DNA of 64,000 nt from Flavobacteriales bacterium (GCA_018660685.1 JABJJW010000017.1:1-64000); one strand, 5' to 3'; shown: positions 1 to 9,028, counted from the first letter of the stretch. Made by a program: numbers and translations. Notes: a model not told the origin generated them from the letters alone.

Positions 1-153
1 ATAAAACAAAACATTGCCTAAGTCATCGGTAGAAGAGAATTCAATAATTGAGTTTTCAAAACTAAAATTTGAGTTACTTTCTTTCTTTTCATCAGTAGAT
101 ACACACGAGATTAAATTGGCAGATATCAATAGGATATAAAATAAATTTTTCAT
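1..153 (-). CDS. Lipoprotein, N-terminal part only
   Basis: The reading frame starts at an ATG whose complement is at 151-153 and runs off the left edge of the window after 51 codons, so only the N-terminus is present. It begins MKNLFYILLISANLISC, a short lysine-containing n-region, a hydrophobic stretch and a lipobox-like LISC, so it should be a lipid-anchored envelope protein. The mature part starts VSTDEKKESNSN, a low-complexity polar linker typical of Bacteroidota lipoproteins. No function can be read from this fragment. The upstream DNA is very A/T rich. Confidence 0.6.
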   Translation of the reverse strand, partial: MKNLFYILLISANLISCVSTDEKKESNSNFSFENSIIEFSSTDDLGNVLFY

Positions 154-232
154 TTTTTTTTAAATATAGTAAATATTCTAATCTACTTGAGGTAGCTGAG
201 TTGAAGGAGGGTATGCCTTTTATATTAGCGGA

Positions 233-544
233 ATGAAAAAATTAATTGGTCTCATTTGCGCCTACGAAGGACGCCATATTGATAGGAAGAATAACGCCAA
301 AGAAATTGCTAAAGAATACGGCTGGACTGAGGAAAACTCTGGACGAAAAATATGCCAGCTTTATGACTTTTATTGCAGCCCTACCAATCGAATTGCCATC
401 CCTGATGAGGAGACACGGACCACCTTAAAAAACAAAATCCAACTCTTCAATAGCGCTATTCCTCACCTATCTCCAGAGGCCAAACTAAGAGCGCTTGAAG
501 ATATTAAGTCATTAGAACGGCAGTACGAAACCATTTATTCCTGA
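233..544 (+). CDS. Small hypothetical protein of mobile-element type
   Basis: A 103-residue soluble protein without signal peptide or membrane segment. It starts MKKLIGLICAYEGRHI and ends with a predicted helix, KLRALEDIKSLERQYETIYS. From memory, similar small proteins (with a 'LF.S...HLS..AK.RAL.EI..L' C-terminal half) sit just upstream of helix-turn-helix excisionase genes in Bacteroidota integrative elements, and an excisionase-like gene does follow here at 619. That family link is recollection, not a search result. The frame stays open upstream for 11 codons to a stop at 197-199, so the gene may be the tail of a longer ancestral protein. I do not assign a function. Confidence 0.4.
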   Translation: MKKLIGLICAYEGRHIDRKNNAKEIAKEYGWTEENSGRKICQLYDFYCSPTNRIAIPDEETRTTLKNKIQLFNSAIPHLSPEAKLRALEDIKSLERQYETIYS

Positions 545-618
545 ATTAGTCACCGGATATAACCGGTTATTGCTCATAGCCCCCTTCATTTTCGCTTCAT
601 GATAATTAATGAAGCAAT

Positions 619-828
619 ATGAAGAATCCATTTGACTTAATAGAATCCAGGCTTATCAGTATTGAGGCTCTACTTCTAGACTTAAAGAGCATTCCATATA
701 ACAAGCAAGAGACAAACGGTGAACCAGAGCTGTTAACCGTATCCGAAACAGCAGAGTTTCTACGCCTCTCAACCTCTACTGTGTACACTCTTATCTCCAA
801 GGGAGAATTACCACACATGAAGCGCTAG
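619..828 (+). pseudogene. Truncated excisionase-like HTH gene
   Basis: The 69-residue product has a helical N-terminus (LIESRLISIEALLLDLK) followed by the start of a MerR/HTH_17 excisionase fold: LLTVSETAEFLRLSTSTVYT, then LISKGELPHMKR and a stop. In this family the sequence normally continues past 'P..KR' with a wing and a recognition tail (roughly 20-25 more residues, typically R.Y....L..W). Here the stop falls exactly where the wing should form, so the C-terminal third is missing. The next bases enter the 3' end of an unrelated minus-strand frame (791-1045), which suggests a deletion or rearrangement joint near 820-830. Such genes direct excision of integrative elements or act as small regulators. 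Confidence 0.55.
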
Positions 829-1045
829 GATATTCCAATCTATCGATCGCCTTGAGCCTGTTTTGCAGAAAGACCGAATATTCATTAAATACTCCTTTTG
901 CACTCTCCAATTGATTTAGTCTGAGATAGGTTATCCCAAGCTCTCTGTCTACTATGGAAATTGGGTTAACATCAAGTTTTTTAGCCTCTGTAAGTAGGGC
1001 TAGTACTTCCAAATGATGAAGCTGTCCATAAATAAGGCCAATGAG
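791..1045 (-). pseudogene. TPR-like gene fragment
   Basis: On the minus strand the frame between the stop at 1046-1048 and its own stop at 791 reads like real protein: ...ALLTEAKKLDVNPISIVDRE, then LGITYLRLNQLESAKGVFNE, with the A/G/Y and L/A/F spacing of a tetratricopeptide-type helix pair. There is no ATG at its beginning, only a TTG, and its last residues (SCVVILPWR) lie over the broken excisionase gene. I read it as a C-terminal fragment of a TPR or signalling protein that lost its 5' part. The overlap with a plus-strand frame at 1013 means only one of the two can be genuine over 1013-1045. No function assigned. Confidence 0.3.
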
Positions 1046-1249
1046 TCAGAATGGATAGTGGAGGTCTTTTCACCTGAGCATGGCCACTTTAAATTGAGCT
1101 GTTCAGGAGTTCATTTTGAGGATGTAATTGAGTCGTTACAAGAAACATCCGAAGGTGTAGAGGTGAATGAAATACACTGTGAGGATGAATTCAGGCTCCA
1201 ACAGAGGGATAAGCACATAATTATAAGGCTAGGATTTTTCATACTCTAA
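1013..1249 (+). CDS. Small hypothetical protein, doubtful
   Basis: A 78-residue frame with two possible ATG starts (1013 and 1016). Composition is protein-like in the middle (ESEWIVEVFSPEHGHFKLSC, then HFEDVIESLQE), with alternating hydrophobic/polar residues suggesting a small alpha/beta domain. The C-terminal 15 residues (RDKHIIIRLGFFIL) look less native and overlap a minus-strand remnant. No signal peptide, no recognisable family. It sits in a patch of decayed genes, so it may itself be a remnant. Confidence 0.25.
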   Translation: MMKLSINKANESEWIVEVFSPEHGHFKLSCSGVHFEDVIESLQETSEGVEVNEIHCEDEFRLQQRDKHIIIRLGFFIL

Positions 1250-1460
1250 AGGTTTGACTCAAAGCTATTTGCATGTTGTGAGCAAAACAATAGGGGGTAG
1301 CCCTCATTTTTGAGTGGATTTGGGCAACGGTCACTTCTTTGAATAAGTTGCTCTCATCTGTTGAGACTAGACCGGATATTGATCGCTCAATATTTGAAGC
1401 CCACTCAACCAATTGCAGGCTTCCCGTATTCTCATTTGAACCGCCAAATATTTGGTGCGC
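1239..1460 (-). pseudogene. Possible gene remnant without start codon
   Basis: The minus-strand frame between stops at 1461-1463 and 1239-1241 encodes about 73 residues of protein-like sequence, including LQLVEWASNIERSISGLVST and FKEVTVAQIHSKMRATPYCF. No ATG/GTG/TTG lies near its beginning, which is preceded directly by TGA. A second minus-strand frame over about 1375-1505 also looks partly coding, which could mean a frameshift. I cannot identify a family. The rest of 1250-1506 shows nothing else that I can support. Confidence 0.25.
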
Positions 1461-1563
1461 TCAGCTAAATCCCTAATTTTAGGAAAGTTAGATAACGGAT
1501 TGCGCCTTGACTCAGTTCAATTTAATTGTCTTTCTATCTCTGACTAATCAACATAAACCTACA

Positions 1564-3753
1564 ATGATGAAATCATACCTAACACTATTCTCAGCCATTC
1601 TAATCGCAGGGGCAGCACTTGCACAAACTCCAAGGGATAAGGCAATTGCCAAGCCCATCGAAGACCATGTCCTGACAAACGATCGACCGGATAATCTTAA
1701 GCCAATAAAAATGGAGGCAGACCTTCCGGAACAAGAAGGCCCAACATTATTTTCTGATGACTTCAGTAGCGGAATGGGAAATTGGGATAATGAAGCTCTG
1801 ACAGGATATACTACAACGGCACTTTGGGAATATCGAGGTCCAAACACGACGCCAGATACGGGTACAGGCTCACGCGGAGCTTATGCCGGCGGAGGCCTAA
1901 CCATTCTATCAGCCACGAGAGATAATGGATTCTTGATTTTTGATTCTGATTATCTGGATAACGGAGGGACAGTTGGTGGAAGTGGTCCGGGTATAACGCC
2001 ACACGCTGGTGCATTGACCTCTCCATACATTGACTGTAGCGGAGAACAAAATGTGCTTTTGTCATTCCATAGTTACTTCCGGCAGTATGACGCGCACGGA
2101 TTTGTGTTTGTTTCTACGGACAATTTTGCCACCCAGGATACGGTCTATAATGCTTCTTGGTTCCATGATTACAATGACGCAGGCCCTAGAGATGAAGTTG
2201 TTAAGGTTAATATATCACAGACGGCTGGTGGTAGTGCATCAGCTCAAGTACGCTTTGTCTTTCATGAGGCAGCGACTTGGAGTCTCTCAGGTTATTACTA
2301 CTGGCAGATCGATGATGTAAAAGTTCAAGGGGGCTCAGATTGGGACCTTTCTATTGAAGACGTTTTCTACAACGGCGGCGGCTCCGATGCGCTCAATTTT
2401 CAGTATTCATCCTTCTATAGAACTATTCCTGAAAAACAAGCAGCAGCAATGGATTTAAATTTCGGAGTTGCTCTTCGAAGTCTTTCTCAGTCCACTCAGA
2501 CTAATGCACACCTACAAACTGATGTGAGCGGAAGTAGCACATTCAGCGGGACAAGTCCAAATGTGGACTACTCCGTCTTCAATACTCCTGACACGGTTGA
2601 TTTGACAACTTCATTTACCCCTTTAGCGAAAGGAATGCACACGGTCCAGTTCGAAGTGTCAGGTGATAGTGCGGATGATTTCATTGGCGACAACACAATT
2701 ACCGAGACATTCGAAGTCACCGATCAAATTATGGGTTGGGATGACGGTTTCGTGGGCGGCGCCGTTTCTTGGGCAGATGGTTACGGCATACTAAAGCGAT
2801 TCGATGTTTTTGAGGCAGATACTCTTGCCGGCATTGAATTTGGAATCTTTTCTACTTCAAATTTCGCAACAGATCATGGCTCACTGGTGCTTGCCGGAAT
2901 TTGGAAGGTAACTGGCGGGAAAATTGGCAATGCTGGAGGCGTTGACTTGTCTATCCCAGAAGAAAGTGAATTCGTGTCACTCGACTCAAATATGTTTACC
3001 ACTTACGATGATTCAAATAAAGTCATCAGACTAAATTTTGAGGAACTCTTTCCCATTGACACTGGTGAGTATCTCATCGGATGGATAGGTCAATCAGGTG
3101 TCATCAGGACGCCGATGTCAAATCGTCCGGCAGGGTTAGTTAATTCATTTATTACGACCGATGGAAGTTCGATCGCAGGCTGGATAGATTATAACCCGAT
3201 CATTCGAATGGTCTTCTACAATGGCGACTATTGTGCGGACAACCCGGTGGCGCTCACAGGAACGATTAACTGCAATCCTTCTGAGTGGACAGCAGATGTA
3301 ATCGTTGAAGCTGAAAACGGTGATTCCAATGCCACCTTTACCTACAGTTGGAGTGATGGTTCTGTCTTTGACAGCATTACTGTTGGAGACGAGGGAACTT
3401 ACACGGTCGATGTAACCGACAACAATCAATGTAAGGGATCAATGGAGTTTCTGGTTTACAACAACGACATCAACTGCAACTTAGGGAAAGGAGAATTAGA
3501 CTTGGAATCGTTCCACATCTACCCTAATCCTAACAGTGGATTATTCCAAGTTCAACTCGGAAATATTTCCAGGGATGATTTGACAATTACAGTTCGTGAT
3601 ATCCGCGGTGCCATTGCGACAACGAAAGCATTGAATGGAGTTAAGTCGAATTTTGTGATTGATCTGAGAGCTCTAAACAGTGGAATCTACTCAGCTCAGC
3701 TGGTCTCAGATGGAAAGGTTCTTGGTCATCAAAAGTTGATCGTCATCGACTAA
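1564..3753 (+). CDS. Large secreted protein with T9SS type A sorting domain
   Basis: A 729-residue exported protein. The start at the MMKSYLTLFS methionines (1564) is chosen because it gives a clean signal peptide ending ALAQ; a TTG 57 bases upstream would put 19 polar residues in front. Residues about 60-260 form a jelly-roll-like domain (DDFSSGMGNWDN..., ...YYYWQIDDVKV) seen in adhesion and peptidase-accessory modules of this phylum. The last 80 residues are a T9SS type A C-terminal domain: FHIYPNPNSGLFQVQLGN ... LDLRALNSGIYSAQL-like pattern ... GHQKLIVID. It should cross the outer membrane by T9SS and be anchored or released. No catalytic motif seen; likely adhesin or matrix protein. A rho-independent terminator follows. 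Confidence 0.85.
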   Translation: MMKSYLTLFSAILIAGAALAQTPRDKAIAKPIEDHVLTNDRPDNLKPIKMEADLPEQEGPTLFSDDFSSGMGNWDNEALTGYTTTALWEYRGPNTTPDTGTGSRGAYAGGGLTILSATRDNGFLIFDSDYLDNGGTVGGSGPGITPHAGALTSPYIDCSGEQNVLLSFHSYFRQYDAHGFVFVSTDNFATQDTVYNASWFHDYNDAGPRDEVVKVNISQTAGGSASAQVRFVFHEAATWSLSGYYYWQIDDVKVQGGSDWDLSIEDVFYNGGGSDALNFQYSSFYRTIPEKQAAAMDLNFGVALRSLSQSTQTNAHLQTDVSGSSTFSGTSPNVDYSVFNTPDTVDLTTSFTPLAKGMHTVQFEVSGDSADDFIGDNTITETFEVTDQIMGWDDGFVGGAVSWADGYGILKRFDVFEADTLAGIEFGIFSTSNFATDHGSLVLAGIWKVTGGKIGNAGGVDLSIPEESEFVSLDSNMFTTYDDSNKVIRLNFEELFPIDTGEYLIGWIGQSGVIRTPMSNRPAGLVNSFITTDGSSIAGWIDYNPIIRMVFYNGDYCADNPVALTGTINCNPSEWTADVIVEAENGDSNATFTYSWSDGSVFDSITVGDEGTYTVDVTDNNQCKGSMEFLVYNNDINCNLGKGELDLESFHIYPNPNSGLFQVQLGNISRDDLTITVRDIRGAIATTKALNGVKSNFVIDLRALNSGIYSAQLVSDGKVLGHQKLIVID

Positions 3754-3779
3754 ATCTCAGAACGCATATAGTTAAGAAG

Positions 3780-3810
3780 AATCCCGAGCGAATGCTTGGG
3801 ATTTTTTATT
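3780..3810 (+). terminator. Rho-independent terminator
   Basis: Stem AATCCCgAGC (3780-3789) pairs with GCTTGGGATT (3794-3803) around a GAAT loop, with one G-U pair, followed by TTTTATT. It ends the T9SS-protein gene 27 bases after its stop codon. Confidence 0.85.
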
Positions 3811-3926
3811 TCCAAAACCGTTGACCAACTACCTAGCCCATTCTAACATGAATTCACCCACATCAACTTATTCCCTAGGTCGTTGTTGTAGCAACACATA
3901 CATTGCGGGCTAAAGCTTAATTAAAC

Positions 3927-4745
3927 ATGGACAATCGGAGACTCATCCCATTTGCGGTAATAGGAATCATTTCACTCATTGTGATTCTCGCTTTCTCATC
4001 AAGAATTTTTTACACAGTACAGGCCACCGAACGCGCAGTTGTGTTTTACACCTTTTATGGAGGGTTGGAAAAGGATGATGTGAAGACTCCTGGGGTGCAA
4101 TTTAAAGCACCATGGAACGATGTCTACATCTACGACGTGGCCGAAAGCAAAGAAGAAGAGGCGATGGATGTGCTTGATAAAAACGGACTTTCAATTTCCG
4201 TTGATGTGACCGTGAGATTCTACCCACTTTTTGATAAGATTGGCTACATCCATGAAAAGTTTAATCGATCTTATGTCGAAAAATTGGTCATCCCAGAAGT
4301 ACGGTCTTCCGTGAGACAGGTCATGGGTCGCTATTCGGCTGAAGAGATTTATTCCACTAAGAGAGCCGAAGTTGAAACGGCGATCAAAACGGAGACAGGG
4401 TTAGTTCTAAGTGCCAATAACATCGAGATGAAGGCACTCTTAATCAGATCAATTAATCTTCCAGCTCAAATTAAGAAGGCTATCGAAAATAAGTTAGAGC
4501 AAGAACAAGAAGCTTTGGCGTATCAGTTCCGCTTGGACAAGGAGAAGAGTGAGGCAGAGCGAAAGCGAATTGCAGCAGAAGGTGAGGCAGCAGCCAACAA
4601 AATTGTGAACAGCAGTTTGACTCCTGCACTTCTCAAAATGAGAGGAATCGAAGCCACCTTAGATCTTTCTAAGTCTCAAAATACGAAGGTGATTGTGATA
4701 GGCTCTGGTGAGGATGGTCTCCCATTGATCTTAGGAAACAACTAA
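3927..4745 (+). CDS. Prohibitin-family SPFH membrane protein
   Basis: A 272-residue protein with an N-terminal membrane anchor (PFAVIGIISLIVILAFSS, residues 8-25), then a Band 7/PHB domain (VQATERAVVFYTFYGGLEKD ... KTPGVQF) and a long charged coiled coil from about residue 185 (ENKLEQEQEALAYQFRLDKE ... AEGEAAANKIV). The order and the 'KR..AEGEA' repeat are those of bacterial prohibitin homologues, which form large ring assemblies in the inner membrane and often modulate FtsH-type proteases or membrane microdomains. It stands alone between two terminators. The exact role here is inference from the family. Confidence 0.85.
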   Translation: MDNRRLIPFAVIGIISLIVILAFSSRIFYTVQATERAVVFYTFYGGLEKDDVKTPGVQFKAPWNDVYIYDVAESKEEEAMDVLDKNGLSISVDVTVRFYPLFDKIGYIHEKFNRSYVEKLVIPEVRSSVRQVMGRYSAEEIYSTKRAEVETAIKTETGLVLSANNIEMKALLIRSINLPAQIKKAIENKLEQEQEALAYQFRLDKEKSEAERKRIAAEGEAAANKIVNSSLTPALLKMRGIEATLDLSKSQNTKVIVIGSGEDGLPLILGNN

Positions 4746-4750
4746 AACAA

Positions 4751-4780
4751 AAAAATCCCAAGCAATCACTTGGGATTTTT
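4751..4780. terminator. Bidirectional terminator between convergent genes
   Basis: A perfect 12-bp stem, AAAAATCCCAAG (4751-4762) with CTTGGGATTTTT (4769-4780), around CAATCA. The A-run on one side and T-run on the other let it end the prohibitin gene on the plus strand and the lipoprotein gene on the minus strand. Confidence 0.85.
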
Positions 4781-4799
4781 CTTTCCTCCAATAGGTGTC

Positions 4800-5357
4800 T
4801 TACTGAATCACCACAGGGAACTCAACTTCAACGTCGGTTTCTCCTGGATCACAAGTCCCGTCTTTGACATCAGGCTGGTGCTTGAGGGAAATTGTAATGT
4901 TCAGTGAACCTGCGGCCGTTGTGGTCCATTCAGATTCCAAACCAATTCCATGGGTGCCATCTGAATCTGTGCGAGAAACGCTTAATTCACCGGACGATGG
5001 ATCAAAGCATATGATATGCTCTGCTGCTTCATCCTCGATTTCGTGAGTCACGTCATGAACTTCATCTCCTGACTCATCCGAAAACTCGATGCTAACCTCG
5101 TATGTCGAATTTGTGTCAAGAGTAATTGCTTCAATTGTCGCGTCCTCTCCACCTGGGCCATCTGGGTCAGACCAAGTAGCCGTCAAGTGATCGCCAGTAG
5201 CTGTGTTATCCATATGTAGTTCTACAGTTGTGATCAATTCTTCTTCGTGATCGTGATCATGATCATCTGGGTCGTCATCATCCTTTTTACATGAACTAAG
5301 TGATAGCGAGCTCGCAATAAGAGCCAAGAGGAAAATATTTAAAGTTTGAATTTTCAT
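4800..5357 (-). CDS. His/Asp-rich surface lipoprotein, probable metal binding
   Basis: A 185-residue lipoprotein. The signal peptide MKIQTLNIFLLALIASSLSL ends in a lipobox (LSSC), and the acidic run directly after the cysteine (CKKDDDDPDDHDHDHEEE) resembles the surface-export signal of Bacteroidota lipoproteins and also offers a clustered His/Asp metal site. The rest is a beta-rich domain (TTVELHMDNTATGDHLTATW ...). It lies 11 bases downstream of a TonB receptor gene on the same strand, so it is probably its lipoprotein partner. With the His/Cys-rich protein upstream of the receptor, this suggests a transition metal, perhaps zinc. The substrate is inference; no database family was confirmed. 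Confidence 0.7.
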   Translation of the reverse strand: MKIQTLNIFLLALIASSLSLSSCKKDDDDPDDHDHDHEEELITTVELHMDNTATGDHLTATWSDPDGPGGEDATIEAITLDTNSTYEVSIEFSDESGDEVHDVTHEIEDEAAEHIICFDPSSGELSVSRTDSDGTHGIGLESEWTTTAAGSLNITISLKHQPDVKDGTCDPGETDVEVEFPVVIQ

Positions 5358-5368
5358 TTTATATGGTT

Positions 5369-7648
5369 TTAAAATCGATGACCGACTCTAACTTTTAGAT
5401 TAAAGCCTACTTCATCGGCGAAGTATCGATATCTATTCAGATAACTCCGATACCTCTCATTTAATAAGTTGTTTATTTCAATATTTAAGAATGTCACACC
5501 CGACTTCCCTTCGCGCTTTACGCCGCTCTGGAAGCCAACAAGGAAAAATCCATCTGGAGGTGCGACATAATCACTCGCTGGAGGAACGCGCCATTGCTTG
5601 TTCACCCATGCGAGTTGAGGAGATAGTTTGAGTGTGTACCTTCCCTTAATCTGTTCATAGCTTAGAGCCAATGAACTGCGATCGGTTGGCATTTGAACCA
5701 ACCAATCTTTCGCATCTAAATCTCTTGCTCGTAAAATAGAAGCAGACCATTTGAGTTTCAACCAATCGACAATTGACTTTTCTGCTTGGATATCTAGTCC
5801 GCACAGAAGGGCATCGATTTGCTGGAATTCGAACGTTGGAAAGGCACCACGAATAGTCAATGTTGCCGGAAAGCTTGGAATCAGATTAATGAAATCCCTC
5901 ATGTAGTTGACGTACGGTTCAACTTGTAGCTTCCATGATTCAGACTGATAGTAGAACCCAGAACTCAGTGAATAAGAAACTTCGGCTTGAAGATGCCTAT
6001 TACCGATTTCATAAGTCGCTGCCCCGTGATGCAGTCCATTTGAATACAGCTCATTGACATTTGGTGGACGCCAGCATGTTCCAGCATTGAGCTTCCATTT
6101 TCCATTTTCACCAATAAGCTTGGATAAGCCAAGCGAAAGTGAAGGTTGTAAATAGCGATGGTCATACTTGTTGAATCCGGACTGTTCGGAGAGATATACT
6201 TCTTGCAGCACATAATCCAATCTTCCACCGGCTTCAAATATCGATGATCCCGAAGTCCAACGGTCAATAGCAAATAGTCCTCCAGTCCATTTTCTGAACC
6301 CAGGAATAAAGAATCTGCCTTCGAACGTGTTGACCTGATACAAACCCGAAATCCCTGTTTTAAGTCGATGCTTACCAAGGTTGCGTTGTGTGTGGGTCGC
6401 ATCAAGACTGTGGGTCACAATTTCGAATTGCAATCCTGGTCTTTCTGGATTCGAAAGTCTATGCCGGTCAAATTCCTCTCGAAGATTGTATTGACGAGCA
6501 TATGTTAATTCAAGTTTTCCATTCTCACTAGTTTCAAGAGTGCCATTCACCTTAACCAGTTCGTGCTCAACGTGCTGATATGGTCTCCTCACTTCGTAGC
6601 TAAACTGCTGGATTTCTAACGGAACCGAAGAGTTAAAAGCCCTCTCGAGGTCCGTAAAGTTCCCAATGTGACTGGCTCCGAGAATACCGAGGTTGGTGTT
6701 GAATTGACTGTAAAATACATTCAGCGCGGCCTTCTCCTTGGTCAGCGACATGGCATACGAGAAATTAAGTTCCTCCGCACCTGTATTGCTTAAGACATAG
6801 TCCGGCGAATTCAAATCACCAATCTTTTTACCTGAACCCTGAACTCTCCATCTCAACGCTGACCACTTCTTACTCCTCCCTTCAAGTATCAACGATGAGG
6901 AACCACCAAGGCCATTTAGTTGTCCATTAATAATCATAGAACCTCCCAAACCGAATTTATCGGGTAATGAATTCGGCATGATGAGAATCACTCCTCCAAC
7001 AGCGTCAGGTCCGTATTGAACACCTGCGGGCCCTTTAATTACCTGAATTTCATCCGCAATTGCTGGATCCAATTCAGGCGCGTGTTCATTGCCCCATTGC
7101 TGTCCCTCTTGTCGAACACCATTGTTCCAAATTAACAGTCGATTACTGTGAAGACCATGAATCATTGGTTTTGTGATAGCACCACCGGTACTAAGCGAAT
7201 TCAATCCTGGGACATCTTCCAGCATTTCACCAAGGCTTTCCCCTGAATGCAATTCTGGATTTTCCAGTGTACTCATTGTTTGCATTCCAGATACCTTCGA
7301 GCCCTTTTCCACAACAGAAATCCCTTCCAGCATTTCCGTGTGGTGTTCAGGATTAAAGTCGTGTACCAAGTCTTCCGTAAGTACCAGCGTGTCGCGGATT
7401 GTTTCGCAACCAAGATGTGCACACACAAGTACAATGGTATCAGGACAAAGACCTTCCAAAGTGTAATTGCCTGAATCATCACTCATCGTGCCTTTGTTAC
7501 TTGACTCAATGCAGATGCTGGCAAAAGACAAAGCACTGCCATCATGCTCATCGACAATACGTCCAGTTATGGAAATATCGCATTGAGCATGCAACTCAAT
7601 GGTTGCAAAGCAGACCAAGAACATTATCGCAGCAGCTAGCTGTTTCAA
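5369..7648 (-). CDS. TonB-dependent receptor, probable metal uptake
   Basis: A 759-residue outer-membrane receptor. Order: signal peptide (MKQLAAAIMFLVCFATIELH-AQ), a carboxypeptidase-D-like regulatory domain (ITGRIVDEHDGSALSFASIC, residues ~27-110), the plug (ESLGEMLEDVPGLNSLSTGG ... IQVIKGPAGVQYGPDAVGGV) and a beta-barrel ending in an aromatic residue (VGHRF). The plug has NNGVRQEGQQWGNEHAPELD; a Q/G-W-G-x-E-H-x-P-E stretch is common in ZnuD-like receptors. The start must be TTG at 7648, or the ATG eight codons later: no in-frame ATG lies between the upstream stop and this TTG. It is sandwiched between a His/Cys-rich protein gene and a His-rich lipoprotein gene. Metal specificity is inferred from neighbours. 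Confidence 0.85.
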   Translation of the reverse strand: MKQLAAAIMFLVCFATIELHAQCDISITGRIVDEHDGSALSFASICIESSNKGTMSDDSGNYTLEGLCPDTIVLVCAHLGCETIRDTLVLTEDLVHDFNPEHHTEMLEGISVVEKGSKVSGMQTMSTLENPELHSGESLGEMLEDVPGLNSLSTGGAITKPMIHGLHSNRLLIWNNGVRQEGQQWGNEHAPELDPAIADEIQVIKGPAGVQYGPDAVGGVILIMPNSLPDKFGLGGSMIINGQLNGLGGSSSLILEGRSKKWSALRWRVQGSGKKIGDLNSPDYVLSNTGAEELNFSYAMSLTKEKAALNVFYSQFNTNLGILGASHIGNFTDLERAFNSSVPLEIQQFSYEVRRPYQHVEHELVKVNGTLETSENGKLELTYARQYNLREEFDRHRLSNPERPGLQFEIVTHSLDATHTQRNLGKHRLKTGISGLYQVNTFEGRFFIPGFRKWTGGLFAIDRWTSGSSIFEAGGRLDYVLQEVYLSEQSGFNKYDHRYLQPSLSLGLSKLIGENGKWKLNAGTCWRPPNVNELYSNGLHHGAATYEIGNRHLQAEVSYSLSSGFYYQSESWKLQVEPYVNYMRDFINLIPSFPATLTIRGAFPTFEFQQIDALLCGLDIQAEKSIVDWLKLKWSASILRARDLDAKDWLVQMPTDRSSLALSYEQIKGRYTLKLSPQLAWVNKQWRVPPASDYVAPPDGFFLVGFQSGVKREGKSGVTFLNIEINNLLNERYRSYLNRYRYFADEVGFNLKVRVGHRF

Positions 7649-7729
7649 TTGCTTGAAATAGGATATTAATGGATGCGATTTTCCTTAGGAATCAGATGAT
7701 TCGGTAATCGCGGAACCGATACATCCTAC

Positions 7730-8116
7730 CTAAGTTGAAGATGGTGGGCCACGGATTTCATCGAGCTTAACGCTACCGGATATGCAGCTACAGAAATAAT
7801 TCTGATCAAAAGAATCTTTGAAGAAAACACTGTCTTCAGTAAGATCTGATTGAGGCTTGAATAGCCAGATTTGAGCCACTAGCATGTCACACAAGGTGCA
7901 TTCTTGAGGATGCTCAATAAGGTGTGAGTGATCCTCACACGCTTCTACTTCACCATGATGGTGAATGGCTAAATGGCATTGGTCAACATTGCCAACATGC
8001 GTTTCTGAACACTCAATTTCAGAATCATGCTCATGGGCAAATTCCACAGCACCCGGCAATAGGATGCTCAATGTGAGAATGAGTGACCCTAGAATATTTA
8101 AAAGTGAAAAACGCAC
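7730..8116 (-). CDS. His/Cys-rich small exported protein ending in RGPP motif
   Basis: A 128-residue protein with a signal peptide (GSLILTLSILLPGAVEF). The mature part is packed with possible ligands: FAHEHDSEIECSETH, HLAIHHHGEVEACEDHSHLI, EHPQECTLCDML and FCSCI. It ends KLDEIRGPPSST; the terminal R-G-P-P is shared with the HYC_CC_PP protein at 18256, though the rest does not align. It is upstream of the TonB receptor on the same strand, the same relative place held by the HYC_CC_PP gene in the other module. A role as periplasmic metal chaperone or sensor is inference. The start is GTG at 8116. Confidence 0.7.
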   Translation of the reverse strand: MRFSLLNILGSLILTLSILLPGAVEFAHEHDSEIECSETHVGNVDQCHLAIHHHGEVEACEDHSHLIEHPQECTLCDMLVAQIWLFKPQSDLTEDSVFFKDSFDQNYFCSCISGSVKLDEIRGPPSST

Positions 8117-8173
8117 GGGTAAAACTACTTAGAAATGTTCAGCGGGTTTCAGCTTGGTCAGCAAATAAGGAAG

Positions 8174-8959
8174 TTAGTCGATTAGCTGCATTCGCTTGCT
8201 TTCCTTCATCATTCCATGTTCCCATAGAGAGTAGAAGTAGATGCCAGCATCAAATTTTCCGTTAAGCGTAACGCTTCCTACATTCTTCATCAAAGGAATT
8301 TCAGAAACCAATTTCCCTGTCAGATCATGAATTTTTAACGTTCCAACACTAGAACTCAATGAGTACGAAATAGTGGTTTGTCCATTGAATGGGTTTGGAG
8401 CATTTTGGCTCAAGTGAGATTCAACGGCGAAATCATCTGTCCCAAGAGGAACGAAGTTCCCATCCCATAACTCGAATGTGTCTCCGTCAACAACGTAAGC
8501 CAACATTCCGTTTACGCTGATTTCCAACGTGTCAGGCATAACGGCTCTTAATTCCATTGTCAAACACTGCACTGTACCGGCAGAATCTGCTGTATCGAAA
8601 TAGCAAATGATGCTGTATCCTGTACCTGTGTCAACTTGGGCGTTCACGTGATGATAGATAATGAAGTCTTCATTGGCCTCCAAGGTAAAGTCGTGAGTTC
8701 TAACTGATGATGGAAAGCAAAGTTGTACTCCTTCGCAGATATAGTCCTCCCAATTAGGAAGTCCAGTAAACTCGTCGGTGAAAAGTCTCCATCTTAAGTT
8801 AATATCGCTAGATGTGTTGTTTACCAAATCATAGTCAAAGGCCACATCTGACCCTATGTCAGCTTCTTGAATTGAGTCCGTGTGCCAGTTGAAACTGAAG
8901 TCTTGCGCAATAGCGAAGACCGGTAGAAATGCTATAAGTAAAGTGTATATTTTCTTCAT
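8174..8959 (-). CDS. T9SS type A sorting-domain protein
   Basis: A 261-residue secreted protein; the ATG at 8959 gives MKKIYTLLIAFLPVFAIAQD, a clean signal peptide. A beta-sandwich domain (residues ~20-165) carries conserved tryptophans and a cysteine pair in NWEDYICEGVQLCFPS. The C-terminal domain has QNAPNPFNGQTTISYSL ... KIHDLTGKLVSEIPL ... GIYFYSL, the T9SS type A pattern. The gene at 37937-38635 encodes a paralogue with the same layout and the same tryptophan/cysteine block (WFTSLCDWPNCF). Function unknown; likely a cell-surface or secreted structural protein. Confidence 0.8.
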   Translation of the reverse strand: MKKIYTLLIAFLPVFAIAQDFSFNWHTDSIQEADIGSDVAFDYDLVNNTSSDINLRWRLFTDEFTGLPNWEDYICEGVQLCFPSSVRTHDFTLEANEDFIIYHHVNAQVDTGTGYSIICYFDTADSAGTVQCLTMELRAVMPDTLEISVNGMLAYVVDGDTFELWDGNFVPLGTDDFAVESHLSQNAPNPFNGQTTISYSLSSSVGTLKIHDLTGKLVSEIPLMKNVGSVTLNGKFDAGIYFYSLWEHGMMKESKRMQLID

Positions 8960-9028
8960 ACTCGTCGGTTGACGCTTCAAAATTAATTGATTGAGATCAG
9001 ATTTGTAATTAAAACAGGCTGATTCTTG

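Noticed and set aside
4800-5357. Plus-strand frame across 4864-5046 as a gene
   Set aside because: It has biased composition mirroring the lipoprotein gene and no signal or family; a shadow frame.
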